Assembly: GCF_030936135.1 (NCBI RefSeq)
Contig: NC_082612.1
Span: forward strand, 19,291,475 to 19,355,474
Source: Gavia stellata
Lineage: Eukaryota > Chordata > Aves > Gaviiformes > Gaviidae
Length of the DNA: 64,000 nucleotides
Direction: 5' to 3'
Positions 1-13,090 of the stretch are shown piece after piece. The notes under the pieces were generated by a model that was not told the DNA's origin, made no database searches, and saw nothing but the letters and a program-made list of their open reading frames with translations. A program made the translations under genes and the position numbers. How positions within the stretch are numbered: position 1 is the first letter of the stretch; every line of letters begins with the position of its first letter.

Positions 1-1377
1 GCTTTTATGTCATAAAAATGATATCATTTAAACAAATTAACAAGAATATTCTACGTCTTTCTCTCCATGACCTGCGCACACAATGAAACAAGCTGTCAGG
101 CTTCCAGCCTTTTCCGTGGGAGATTAGTGTAAGATGTCTGGCTCACGCAACGTGCTCAGCTGCTTGTTTTGAATCTCCCCGCACCCGAATCGACATTCCT
201 TCACATTTTTCTGAGCAAGCCACAGTCATTAGATTCTTTAACCAAAACGTACTGCCTGAATGATGTCATTTCGGTGCACAGTTTAACCTGTAGTTGATTA
301 TGGAGCAGTTCATCTTCAGTACACCACTTCCTTCAAGAGACTTGAGCATCAAACAGCACTGAATTCAGAAGCAAAACTGCACTATCATTTCCAACTTGAA
401 AGCCCAAAGGACCTTTTTGCTGCCTGTACTGATCAGAGACACAATAGCTGTTGCCCAGCCTCTCTCCACCTAGCCCAGTTTCCCAGCCTGAACTTCTACA
501 GTCACTGCTTAATTTCACTTCACATTATTTTAGTTTTGTTACAAAATTTTCTACTTCCTCAGCTTTGAATGTGCAATTTTGCTTCAAAGGAGATAAGCTC
601 CCATGTCCCATTTTCCCGTGCTTAATGCTCGAGTTAGGAGGAGAATTAAGAGGTATTTCATTTTGCCCTTGCAGTATTTAAAAAAAAAAAATAGAAATCC
701 ACATTTATTTCTTCACAAATGTTTTCGCAAACAAGCTTGCTGTTTCCCAGTTATCACCAGTCCTTGCTCACTTACACTGCATGGTCTCTCCCCTTCACAC
801 AGTCCTACGGAATCACCGGAGAGCAACAACAGGCAGTTTACGCGCCAGTAAGGTGTCCGCACTGTACCATGGCAGTTCTAGCTACCAAATTGCAATGTGT
901 GATTTTCATCTTTTCCAGGGCAAATCTTGCTCTTGCATAAAAAAACAGCAGGGCAAAGTAATGCTTCTGTCTGTCGTGCTTCTTTTCCTCTACTAGCAGC
1001 ATAAATACTATGAACTGTTTGCTTTTATGAACTGTTTCCCTCTTGTTTAATAACCATCATAGAAAACCCACCGGGTGTCTAGAAGCAGGTTTAATGTGCC
1101 AAAATAAATGCTGTGTCTGTGATCTGCAGATTTCTCTTCACCTTTAAACTGAGCCAGACTGTTTACTCTAACTTATTACCTTGCACTCAGCTTACTATTC
1201 CAATTAACACTGAATATATTCAAAGTAAAAGGCTCATTTCTCCCAGCTGTGTGGGTTAGCAAAGCTTTTGTGCAATGACTAAGACACATACCCCTAATGC
1301 CCCTCCAGCTCTGATCTGCACGCACTGTATTTCACGCACTGGTCTGTAGCACAACTACTTTTTACCCACAACGTCTT
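1..1377. other. intergenic, no gene seen
   Basis: Downstream of PTPN13. Moderately AT-rich with only short chance reading frames. I see no exon with both splice sites and family resemblance. Confidence 0.6.
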
Positions 1378-1649
1378 GACAGGACAAGAGGAAATGGCCA
1401 CAGGTTGCGTCAGGGGAGTTCTAGGTTGGGTATTTGGAAAAAACTTCTTCACCAAAAGGGTTGTCAGACACTGGACCAGGCTGCCCAGGGAGGTGGTGGA
1501 GTCACCATCCCTGGGGGTATTTAAAAGACGTGTGGATGAGGCGCTCAGGGACATGGTTTAGTGGTGGACTTGGCAGGGTTAGGTTAACGGTTGGACTTGA
1601 TGATCTTAAAGGTCTTTTCCAACCTCAATGATTCTACTCTATTCTATGG
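1378..1649 (+). mobile_element. CR1 LINE 3' fragment
   Basis: Starts at gacaggacaagaggaaatgg and ends with the CR1 tail cctcaatgattctactctattctatgg. It still resembles the last part of the reverse transcriptase ORF ([19 protein letters not shown]). Truncated at the 5' end, as is usual for CR1. Lies downstream of PTPN13. Confidence 0.92.
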
Positions 1650-4600
1650 TCCAAAAGATTCCAACTGCTCCCAAGGCACTATATTGTCCAAATAACAAAT
1701 CCTTTGCAATCATTAAACCGCTAGTATTTCCTGATTCTTTCAAATAAAAATTAAACAAAGACTTTAATTTACCATAGCCATAGTTTCCAAGTGAAAAGGG
1801 ACAGCAGGCATCTGGGGAAAAAAACCCCACATGTGACAAGTGAAACACAGATGCATTTTATTACTTGGAAACTAAAAAAAAAAAAAGTAATCTGAACTAT
1901 TTTTTCCATTTACAAACATTTCTCCAAATTCTCTGTAGAGGCCAATTCCAGGAAAGGACGGGGCAGCACATGGTTTTCAACTCAAGGAGCCTAAGAAAAC
2001 TCTCTCCTGGTGTCTTTTGTGCAATTTTCCATGTTGTTCTGTTCTCCCTGCTGTAACCTAAGCATTCTAGATCAAGACAGCCCAATGCAGGCCCACTGGA
2101 TTTAGGAGAAAAGATTTTCATCGACTCTTTTAGCCTTTCATCAAGCCTAAGAGTCAGTTTTCCTTTTATGTATGCAGAATATATATGAGCAAAATTGAAG
2201 TTGGGATTAGAAAGTTTATTCATTCTTCTCTTGATGGTGCGTTCAGAATCAGGTAGTTAAAAAAAAAAAAAGGAGCTAAGTAAAATAGCAGGCAGAATGG
2301 GCCTTCAAGCTGATAGGAACTCATTTTGTAGGTGGGCACTGAGGAAAAGGCGGCCATTTACTTTGGTTTTTGCCACATCTACAGAAGTGAATTTCATTAG
2401 GTGCAGAATACGGAATACAATTTACAGAAGAAAGAGGACATTCAGCGCAGCACAACGTTGTTCTTTATACTGCTCTATTATATTAATCACTAGTCATGAT
2501 GAGACCGTGACTCAAAAGTGTTGAGCAGCATCCAAACACATGATAAAAGAGAGAGTTCAAGTAGCCTAAGACGTATATAAAAATACTCAACCAAAAAGAG
2601 AACAGGAAAAAGGCAGGGAGATGATTTTCCCTCGTCCGGGCAGAAAGACAGCAACACTACTAAGACAAGGACACCAACGATGGCAGCTTCTTGCTCACCA
2701 TTCCTGGTGACCCTTCACACTCTTTTGAGTGTCAGAATCACGGAAGGGGAGTTTTTGGCTTGCTAATGCCAGGAAGTTAGCCAGTGAAGAGTGCTAAAAC
2801 ACACTCCAACACATGTAAGATATAATGGCAAATCATATGTAATGGCAAACGCTAAAAAAAACCCCACCAAACACCTAAGCCCACCAAGAATAAAGCCCAC
2901 CACGATTAAACATATATAAAAAGTAGAAGTAAGAAAAAAAAAAAATCATTCAATTCTGTATCGTCTGAATCGACTGCATGATTTCTCAACTACAAGTTCT
3001 TACTAGAGAGCCTTAATTTTGGTTGTCTTCATTTTCAGTTACTTCACTGATGCGACTAGGCCTCCAGTGACTGTGACATGACCGCGGACACCAGGCTCAC
3101 GTGATGAAATCTACCTTGTTCCTCAGTTATCAGGAATCCTGAGTCCTGTCCTCAAAAAGGACGTAGGTGCCTCACGTTAGTGAAAGTGAGTGGGAGACAG
3201 GAGCCAACCCTGAGAACGCAGACTGAGGATCCCAACGCCTCTGTTCCCTGCATTTGCAAATGGGGTGACGGGAGGGGGCCTGGGACTGGAAGAATTCCAT
3301 AAGCCTCTGGAGCCAGTCCCTCACCATCACTGCTAAGCCAGCAGCTGTATTCAAAGAATATTTAAATCAAGAGCGGCACTCGGGGAGACATAACAGTACC
3401 CAAGATGTTTATGAAGATGAATCAAACTTCTCTGAGCCCTGCAGCGTGCATATGAGCAGGGACTCTTGTGCACATAAATAATTTAGTTTCTCCAAATCTT
3501 TTCCAGGAGCCAGAAAGATAACAGCGAATATATGTAGAAAATTCTTTCTGTTCTCAGAGTTTAACAACGCAACACAATAGGCTTAAGTACTGTTGGTGAT
3601 TCTAAGATCCAAGTTACAGATCTATGTCTCAGGCTCCGCTTTATGCTAATTAGGATATGAATTGATTTGGTTTGGACTCATTTTTACTGTTATATGGGTC
3701 TTAGTAAGCACCTTTCTCCCAAGACAATACCTATGGAGAAGATGAGCCACAAAGCTACATTGTCCGGAATGGCTGCAAATTCAGAAGATACTGAAAACTT
3801 GCTTCACGGAATGTGAAGACTCCCCAGATTTCATGTTTTCATTTCTGTAAGTTCTATTCTTTCTGTTCTACCGGAAATGTCGCAGGCATGACCCCACAAA
3901 AGGAGCTTTGCAAGAACCGGGAAAGCATCTAATGACTGCTCGTCAAGACATTCCTCTGCTGTCACATAGAGAGTCTCTCACAGAGAGCCGTAACCATTGA
4001 GAACGGCCTGATACCACCAAAAGAAGGTATTGTTTGCTTTCCGAAGCAGCACAGGACCTTTCTGATTAGGAGCTTATGCTCTCAAAGATGTGTCTTCAAA
4101 TCTGGTTGACTTGAAGAGACTCTACTATATTGGTCCCTCAGTCTTGCGACAATGACACCGACCGCAGCCTTGAAATAGTGACGTGGCATGCGTAAAATGT
4201 GGATACTAACAATTAGCTCCAGCAGTGTCTTCAGAAACAGGACTAATTACTTAATGTTGAAGTAAAACATGTTGTAAATTGAAATGTAGGAAGACAGAGC
4301 TCCCACAGGGCTTTCCACCAGAAAATCTCAGGGTGCTATCAACAAAGTGAATTCTGGCATCGTTATTTTACAGAAGGAAAACCAAAGCACAGCATGGCTG
4401 TATGACTCGTCGTAAGTTGGAATCTGATGTGCAGGTCTACTTAAATCCTATCGGCAGCCCCATGCAGAATGCAGAGGCACAGTACAGGAATAAAAATGGA
4501 TATGGACATGACACGATAAAGTGCAGAAGTATTTGCAATTGCCTTATTTTTTTAAGCGCTTGATTCCCAGTTACGCGAACGCACGCTTACTCTACAGAAC

Positions 4601-5794
4601 AAACCCACGCAGGCGCATCTCAGCTTCTACGCCTAGTAAAACTTCTGGGCGGCCTGAAGCCTGAGCTAGCCCCGGGCAGGTATGAAGATAGCTTTTAAAT
4701 CTTCTTTCAGTCAAACTGAGGAGTGGGGAATTGTCAATTTTACCTCCCACAGGAAATCCCCTCTGTACGTGTCAGATCACCAGTTGCCTCCCAAGGGCAG
4801 TGCTAAAGAGAGTGAAAACTGAATTCAAGCTGGGCAAGATTCTAGCTCAAAACTCTTACTGTAATCATTTAAATCAAGAGGAAAAAGCAAACCCACTTCT
4901 CCAAATCATGCACTAAAAGCACCGACTTTTCATTCCGTGGCTTAACTTCTAAAAAATACATTTAAAACAACCAAAACCTTTACTTTTAACTCCTGATGGC
5001 AGCAGTTTCTTGGAGGAATTTCATATCCCCCAACAATCCTATCAGGATTAACAACAGCATTGAGTCCAACTCTGGAATATAAATGCTAATGAAGCTGTAT
5101 TGCTTCCTGCGGAGTTTAATTCAGAGATGTCAGATGAAACAGGCCTATTACTGATAGAACTGACCCAAACGAGTTGCTTGACTAAGCCCTTCCAGCCTGT
5201 TGACTAAAAAAAAAAAAAAAAAGTTTATTCTTATACTTGAGCCTCTTTGCGTGTTTTTGTGAATGTAAAGAGAAAGTTTCTTTGCAACGTTCAGCTGTAA
5301 ATTGGAATCTGATGGTACCTGAACATGTTTGGCAAAAGCTCGTCATTAAACTCAGATTGAAGAATATGCCAGTAGAAGAGTTTCTCTTAAGATGCACAAT
5401 TATTTAAGAGAGAAGGTGGTGAAGGAAAGGGTAGGAGGAAAAATTCTTGTGTTTCCTCTACCTTTTTTTCCTTGTAAGACCTCCTGTCCTGGTGAAATAG
5501 ATAAACACCAAAATCACATTTGCAGTAGATAGTGCTTTCCTTATCATACCATGAACTAAACAAGCTTCCAATCCTGGAAAATAAAAAAAAAAGTAATAAA
5601 AAATTGGAAATCACCTTCTCCTTTTCCCTGGGAGAACCCTAACATTACAGTTTATATTCAGCATACTGCATGTGAGTGCTGGAAAGGTTTCAGTATATTT
5701 ACTTTTTCTCTCTTTTCCCCTTACAGCCATAGAGGCTGAAAGGACTTCTGAATTAAAAAGATTAGCTAAAATCAAATTCCTCTGCCTTTACCAG
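1650..5794. other. intergenic, no gene seen
   Basis: Unique-looking sequence between two CR1 copies. A run of 16 or more A lies near 5,207-5,222 and shorter A runs occur elsewhere. No supportable gene or RNA on either strand. Confidence 0.6.
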
Positions 5795-7352
5795 CACTGT
5801 TGGGCCCCAGGCCTTGGGGACAAAAATCCAGGTTGATGCAACCACAGATCCACCGTCAGTGAAGGAAGAGTTGGTCTGTGAACTATCACAGGAGCTCGAC
5901 CCCTGCACATCGACGGGCCCTGACAATATCCTCCCGAGAGCGTTGGGAGAGCTGGCTGACCTCGTTGCGAGGCCGTTCTCCATAACCTTCAAGAAGTCGT
6001 GGAGATCGGGGGACATCCCAAGACTGGAAGAAGGCTAACGTCACCCCCACCTACAAGAAGGGCTTGAAGGAGGATCCAGGAAATTAGAGGCCCATCAGTC
6101 TTCCTTCAGTCCCTGGGAAAGTTACGGAACGAATCCTCCCGGGGGCTATGATGAGTCAAATGAAGCACGCGACTGGGAAAAGCCAGCACGGATTCACCAA
6201 GGGCAAATCGTGCCGACAAACCTGATCGCCTTCCCCGACGAAATAACCTGCTCGGTTGATGCGGGGCGAGCGGTGGACGTTGTCTACCCGGATTTCTCCA
6301 AGGCTTTCGATAGGGTTTCCCACAGCCTCCTCCTAGAGAAACTGATGGGTTACGGTCTGGACAAGTGGTCCGTGCGGTGGGCGGGGAACCGCCGCACCCA
6401 GAGGGTAGTGGTAAACAGCTCCTTTTCACACTGGCGCCCTGTCCCAAGGGGGGTCCCCCAGGGATCGATACTGGGCCCAGCGCTGTTTCGTATCTTCGTG
6501 AGTGATCTGGACGAAGGGATCAAGTGTACCCTGATGAAGTTTGCCGATGATACCAAACTGAGCGGGGTAGGAGGGGAGAGGCACCCCGCAGGAAGACCTG
6601 GCTAGGCTGGAAGAGTGCGCTAACGAAAACCTCATGAAGCTCAACAAAGACAAATGTAAGGTCCCAGCACAGGCTGTGGAAAGGGACCTGGGGGTCCTGG
6701 TGGACAACAAGCTCAATATGAGCGAACAGTGTGCTGCCGCCGCAAAGAAAGCCAACAGGGTGCTGTGTTGCATCAACAAGGGCATCCCCAGCAGAGATAA
6801 AGAAGTCATTACCCCACTCTACTCAGCGCTTGTCAGGCCGCGCCTGGAATACTGTGCTCAGGTTTGGTCCCCCCTGTACAGAAAAGATGTGGACGGGCCG
6901 GAGAGAGTCTGGAGAAGGGCCACGAAGATGACCCAAGGGCTGGGAAGCCTGCCCTGTGAGGAAAGGTGGAGAGAACGGGGTTTGTTCAGCCTTGAGAGAA
7001 GGCGGCTCAGGGGAGACCTTATCACCACGTTCCAGTATTTAAAGGGTGGCTACCAAGGAGATGGAGACTCCCTTTTTACAAGGAGTCACACGGAAAAGAC
7101 GAGGGGTAATGGGTACAAGCTACTGCTGGGGAGATTCCGATTGGACACCAGAGGAAAATTTTTCACAATGAGAACAATCAGCCATTGGAATAATCTCCCC
7201 AGGGAAGCGGTGGATTCCCCAGCGTAGGACACTTAAGATTTGGCTGGACAGGGTGCTGGGCCATCTTGTCTAGACCGTGCTTTTGCCACGAAAGGGTGGA
7301 CCAGATGATCCTCGAGGTCCCTTCCAAGCTGGTATTCTGTGATTCTCTGATT
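5795..7352 (+). mobile_element. CR1 LINE, long 5'-truncated copy with reverse transcriptase remains
   Basis: About 1.56 kb. Runs from the middle of CR1 ORF2 to a 3' end reading attctgtgattctctgatt. Reverse transcriptase signatures are visible on the + strand (see the separate entry). Compared with the usual CR1 pattern it has small deletions, including one near 6,020 and one near 6,665. The 5' limit is approximate. Confidence 0.93.
5814..7227 (+). pseudogene. CR1 ORF2 reverse transcriptase remnant (broken)
   Basis: Three open pieces: 5,814-6,038, 6,210-6,605 and 6,634-7,227. They hold [28 protein letters not shown] and [11 protein letters not shown] (the RT catalytic FADD box). The last piece carries the C-terminal region with LGVLVDNKLNMSEQ and RLEYCAQVWSP. 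Frame changes and stops separate the pieces, so no working enzyme is made. Confidence 0.9.
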
Positions 7353-10300
7353 AAGCTCACACGGCAAACTGCATGCAATCTGCAAAGCACAATTGGTGCA
7401 AGATGACCCCTCCCACCCTCCGAGCAGAAGCTGAACCCAGACCCTTGAGGTCCTGGCTCCAGCTTTATTACACTTAGACCTCTTAACCAGGCCAGGCCCC
7501 CAGTTCTCATTTACGCCAGCCTAACTCAGACCTTCCTACTTCGACTCTGAACAGGCATATGAGTACCAAAGACCCCAACTCTGCCTGAAGCCTTCTCACA
7601 CAACACCCGCTCATCACAAAAACTGCTTGAAAGACTAAGGCAAGAGCTAGACGGAGGAGGAAACATTTGAAATAAACATTACCCTTTGACCAGACCCTTC
7701 AAATAAGGACTGTGTTACAATTGTGATTGCTTGGCACCTCTCCCTCTTGGATCCCTCTCCTGGAGGAGCCTATTCATACACAGCGAGTGAGGCAACTTTA
7801 TGTTCCATAGGAAGGGGAGATTCTACTACTTTTAAAATGCCATTTATAAAATCCACTTCTTTCCATTCTAGCCTTTCAGCTGTGCTTTCGCACCACAGCT
7901 CCTTTGGGCCTGAAGGTGAATTTCTACAAAAAGAAACTAACTGGAATGTAGTATAATCCATCTCTCCGCACGCCTAAAATGATAAATTTCTCGCGTCAGG
8001 TGCTGATTGGTATTTTTGCCTAGTACCAAGAACACTGGCAGATCTCAACAAATTAAGTGAATGAGACAACTGGCACGAATGAGACAAATGACACAGCAAG
8101 ACTGCACAATAAATTGTGCTAGGGGAGCCGGGAGATCTTGAATGATAAGGTATCTACGTGCTTCCCTTGGTTGTACTTGTTTTCTGCCCAGTTCCATAAC
8201 CTTGGAGTGCAGAAGGAGGTTATTGCATCTCTAGGAGCCTCTGATACCATGCCTGAATCCAGAAAAAAAAACAGAAAACTGTTCTCAAAATTGCATTATC
8301 CCTACGTGCTGTAAACCATCAAGTCACTGGTCACACAAGAGACATGTAAATCATGTCTCTCTCACAAGAGAACCTTAATAATATAAAGAGAAAGAAGGTG
8401 ATTTAGGGGCTAAGATGGTAAATGTTCTTAAGGTAAACAAGGCAAACATTCCTACTAGTACATCCATGCGGCTAGACACACAAATCCCACTCAGGCAAAG
8501 GTTTCTGTTTAATCCTGCCCTAAGATAACGGTCATTTCTAAAGCCAACATCACCATGCCAGTGCTACACATCGGTAGACAAGCAGTTTAGAGCCAAAGTC
8601 CACAGACCAGAAGGCCCAGGGCAAGTAGCCTGGGCTGCTGAGAGCACAGAACAGTCACGGTACGGACTTACCACAGCACACGGGAATCGCTGAATGCTTA
8701 CCGTGATCCAGGGATTCAAAACGAACAAGCAAACACATTTGGGCTCTGCTGGGAAGAAGCAGCAGCTCTGCATGAAAAAGCAGGTTACAGAAAGGGGATG
8801 AATGCAGAATAATTATCATACGAGTGGACAGCCTTGCTTGTTTAACTGCATGCTTGGCTCACATGGCTCCTGCATAAATCTAACCTTGCTTGCCAATGCT
8901 TTATGATTCAGTGAGAAAAGCTAAGCGAAGCGGGTGCTTCGGGAATCGTTTCCGTTAGGGCACTGGGTAACATCGCGTGGTGCTGGTGGGAAGGCTGGCA
9001 GTGCTCTAGGAACACCACCATTGAGGAAATGCTTCCCGATCACCACTCACTCCCCTATTATCTGTAGCATCAGCATGATAACCTTTTCCACAGTAGAACT
9101 GGGAACGATGCCTTTGCATCATTATACCAACAGCCAGCTTTAGGAGCTCCCAGGCACTGTTACAGCTGCTTCAGAGCATTCAGCACTTGTTCAAAATACT
9201 GAGATAAATGGACTTGACCTTACTTTATCACTTCATTTATTGTAAATGAAGATTCTTCTTTTCTCGTGGATACATCAAGGAGACCCAGACCAGTTATTTT
9301 AACTACCAAGTCAGAGGTCACTGGTCTTTGAGACATTATTATTCATTGTTAGATAACTAGCTGCTAAAAAAAGCCTTGTTGCATACTAAGATGACACTGA
9401 ACAATGCCAGAACCTAAAGACAGATTTGACCTCAAGAAATCTGCAAGTGATATATTAAGAAGCAACAGAATGCCAGCAGACGGACAGACAGCATGGGAAA
9501 CCAAACAGACTATATATGCCAGGCTGACAGTCCGTATTTTCAACACACCGATAGCCTGTGTGGCATCAGAGCAAGGGTGAACTATAATGAGACAAACAAG
9601 GTGACAGGCAATCAGGTGCCTGCGCTCTTTGGGGCCAGTGCCACTAGGCTCGAAAGGTCCGGCTTCAGGTGGTCCTGTGGCGGCCGTACCCGAGGGGCAG
9701 CCTTCCTTCTCTGTCCCAGAAGAGGCCACAGACAGGAGATACAAGGAGATGCAAGAAGATACAGTCGCTACAGTTCTGCTGCGCTGCCGACTCTTGACCA
9801 CTCAAGGCCAGGATAGTTTTAAACCCAGAACCGTTTGACAAGGGAAATCTATTTGCTTGACACGTGTCAAAGTAGCTGGGGAGAAAGCGATCCCATTCTA
9901 CAGTGCATAGCCAAGTACTCTTTTGCTTTATCCTCTAACCCTGTCCAGCTTCCAGAAGACTCCTCCAGGCTCGCTCAGCACATCGACCGTGGCTTACCCA
10001 CCTCAAGGAGACAGAGAATTGTTATACGCAAAATGCTCAACTCACTCGGCTCCAGTTTCAGTGGGCTTGGCCTGAATGCTCAACACTCTCGGAGGTGGAA
10101 ACGAAATCAGGCTTCTTTACTGAAGCTTTGAATTCCACCTCTGTCAAGACTTCAAGGCAAGAACAATAACTTGAAGCGCTGACTGCTCTTCACGAATGAT
10201 CTGCTCCTCGCAATGACAACTACAGCACGCGCAGCCGAAGGCAGAGCTGCGGCTGTGATTACAGACAGATGCACTGGTGGGGAAATGGGAAAGCAGAACC

Positions 10301-12755
10301 CCAGAATGCCTGATGCCTTTGTATACTTTCGGAACTCCTTTGCATACCTTCTTCAATTAAATCTGTATACTAAGGCAGGTTATTACCCATACATTCAGAT
10401 CCAATTTTGCTGGTTGCAAAGTAACCTTCCACTTTTGGAAAAAGCGGTGGCTGGAGCAAAGGCTTACCTCAGCGCTCTGTGGGATTTACTCATTATCAAA
10501 GGCACAAACCATGCTCTAGGAGTTGGAATGGAGAGTTCTAGCAAAAGGAGATAAGAAATAGAATAGGACAAAGAGGAATGGGAATGTCTTCTGGGCACAT
10601 GACTAACACCTGCATTTGGGATTGCAGTATTAGTCACAGACATGGAATACACATTTAGAAGCACGCACCCAGAGTCCGGCAGTTCTTCGTGTGATGCCAA
10701 GATGATAGATGGCCACGTCACAGCACACCTGCACAACACGCAGGGATATTCTGCTGCTGCGAGAAGCGATCCCAGCAAGCCACATGTCTGACAGACTGAG
10801 TAATCCACGTGGGGTTTGCACAGACACCGTACCTGTTACCATGAGGGGCAAGGGACTTCACTTTCCGGTGCCAGCACTCCGGCAGATTTTCCTGAACCAG
10901 TTCTCAGTTTGCCACATGGTACAGAGAGATGATATCCAAAGCATATTTGCTGTCTGCGGTACTACTGCATAGACAATGTAAGTGTGGGAGTCTCGTATGA
11001 TTTTTTCCTGCACGGTTTGTCAGGTGTACAAGCAATTAACGTATGTGTGATATGAAAAGCAAAGTGAAACTACTGGACTTTGTCAAGCGCTTCAAAAGAA
11101 CAACAGATTTTGAAGGGAACAGGCAGCATTGCTGTCTGAGGAAGATGAAAAGAGCAGTAAAACTCAGCTTGACAGTCACCCCGAAGCAACCCGAGCACAG
11201 CTGGACTCCATACACATTTTGCCAAGGTACAAAATTGGCTCTGAAAGGCCCTTGAGTTTATTTGAACAAAATACATCAAAAAAATGGAAAAATCAGTAGT
11301 AAGAGTGGTCTGAGGTAACACTGAAACTTTTTCAATGACCTTAACGCTAAAAGGAGAAAACGCTTTCCGAGGTGGTTTTTGTGCTTAGCTTTCAACGGGC
11401 TACCGGTGACGGCCTACACAAATTAGCTACAATTTCTCTCCCAACCTTCCCCAGGGATTTAACAATCCCTCTAATTCTGACTGACAGTACCAAAACATTA
11501 CTGATGTTGGAGACGTGAGAGGTAACACAACAGACTCATACAGCAACTTCTTTAGGAAGGAAAGGCTGAAAAATTGGCATGCTCGCCTATTTTCCACAGC
11601 AAAGCATTCACCTAAACTTTTATGAAGTACAATAAAAATGGTTTATAGCCTGTGGAGAAGAACCCAGCAATAGAAAAATGTGGTGCCGAACACGTACTTC
11701 CCCCAAGAAATAAAAAGCATATATATAAATATCTGTGATTCAAAGGAATTACGAGTACATATGAAGAGACAGCTGTAGGACAAGCCATGGGGTTTTTTTT
11801 ATCGGATATCGCAGTGTATCTGCCCTTGAGGACAGTGTGGAAATATCCAATCTGGCTTTAAAAAGAGAGCTGAGAGGCCAAATTAGTCCATACAAAGCTC
11901 CTTGTTACTGAATACCAGGCTGCTTCTGTGACCAAGTTAACTTGTTTAGAGATAACACTTTGTTTGGGAATCTGGCTATGACACCGAAGTAGCAGTCAGA
12001 GCCCTACCAGAGAAAAAAATTGAGTACGGATGACATCACCGTACAACAAGGAAGACAAAATCCATTTCCTGGGACTCACATGAGGAAATTAGCAATTAAA
12101 TCTGCTCCCAGCCCAATGATTTATCCTTCAGATCACATTCTCTTAGCCAGCAAGATCTTTCCACCACTTAATTAAAACACAACCAACCACCCCTTCCCTA
12201 ACATCTCATTAAGAAACAAAGCTCCCCACAGAGCCCACTTGGCTGGCTGACACAAACGAGTAGAAATAAAGCATAACAAGCGACATTCAAATTCAGGTCT
12301 GAATGCCAGCCGCAGAAGGTGGTGTTCTGCCCTTTATTTTTTTATTTTTTTTAAACAAAGCAGCACTGTTCCCTACCCCCAGCCCAGACTTCAAGGTGGG
12401 TCACTCCCTCACCACGGAAAACAGCAGTGCCATCACAGCATGCAGCTGGTTTTCTCCTTACAAAGCGAGCTGGCTGAAGGTAGTGAGCACTGTTCTGCTC
12501 CTGGAAGAGGAAACACTTCCCCCCAAATGAGATAATCTGTTTCCAAGACTCAGCTCCACCACCTTCCCCTTGCAAAGCCCAACCAGGATTTCTAAGCCAC
12601 CCGCCTGCCATGCTGCTGTTGACCAGGTGCCGGGCCCTCTTTGAGCTCTGCACCACTTCTGCTCTGGGATTCTTAAAGAGGACCTGAACATGCTTCTAGA
12701 TCATCCATGAATCAAAAGGTGCATTTTTTTTCTACAGACCCTTATATCTGACAAC
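7353..12755. other. intergenic, no gene seen
   Basis: Five kilobases without a recognisable exon. Longer frames occur at 9,364-9,801 (minus) and 9,493-9,816 (plus) in a more GC-rich patch, but neither resembles a known family and they overlap each other. Confidence 0.55.
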
Positions 12756-13090
12756 ATAGAATCACAGAATCACTAAGGTTGGAAAAGACCTGCAAGACCA
12801 TTAAGTCCAACCCCCAACCCAACCCCACCATGCCCACTAAACCATGTCCCGCAGTGCCACGTCCACACGTTCCTTGAACCCCTCCAGGGATGGGGACTCC
12901 ACCACCTCCCTGGGCAGCCTGGTCCAGTGCTTCACCACTCCTTCAGTGAAGAATTTTTTCCTAATATCCAACCTGAACCTCCCCTGGTGCAACTTGAGGC
13001 CATTTCCTCTTGTCCTGTCGCTTGTCACATGGGAGAAGAGACCAACACCCACCTCACCACAACCCCCTTTTCAGGTAATTGTAGAGAGCA
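12756..13090 (-). mobile_element. CR1 LINE 3' fragment, minus strand
   Basis: Reads inwards from atagaatcacagaatcacta (the reverse of the CR1 tail). Translation on the minus strand gives [20 protein letters not shown] and [18 protein letters not shown]. This is the only CR1 copy in the window on the minus strand, and it is outside PTPN13. Confidence 0.93.

Noticed and set aside
1376..1631. Overlapping open frames that look like a small protein gene
   Set aside because: They are the translated 3' end of a CR1 LINE; the same peptide pattern recurs at 12,837-13,052 and 26,453-26,659.
5200..5222. Poly(A) run as the tail of a processed pseudogene
   Set aside because: No upstream gene-like sequence or target-site duplication could be seen.
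6106..6809. Minus-strand frames of 113 and 127 codons
   Set aside because: Antisense shadows of the CR1 reverse transcriptase, not genes.
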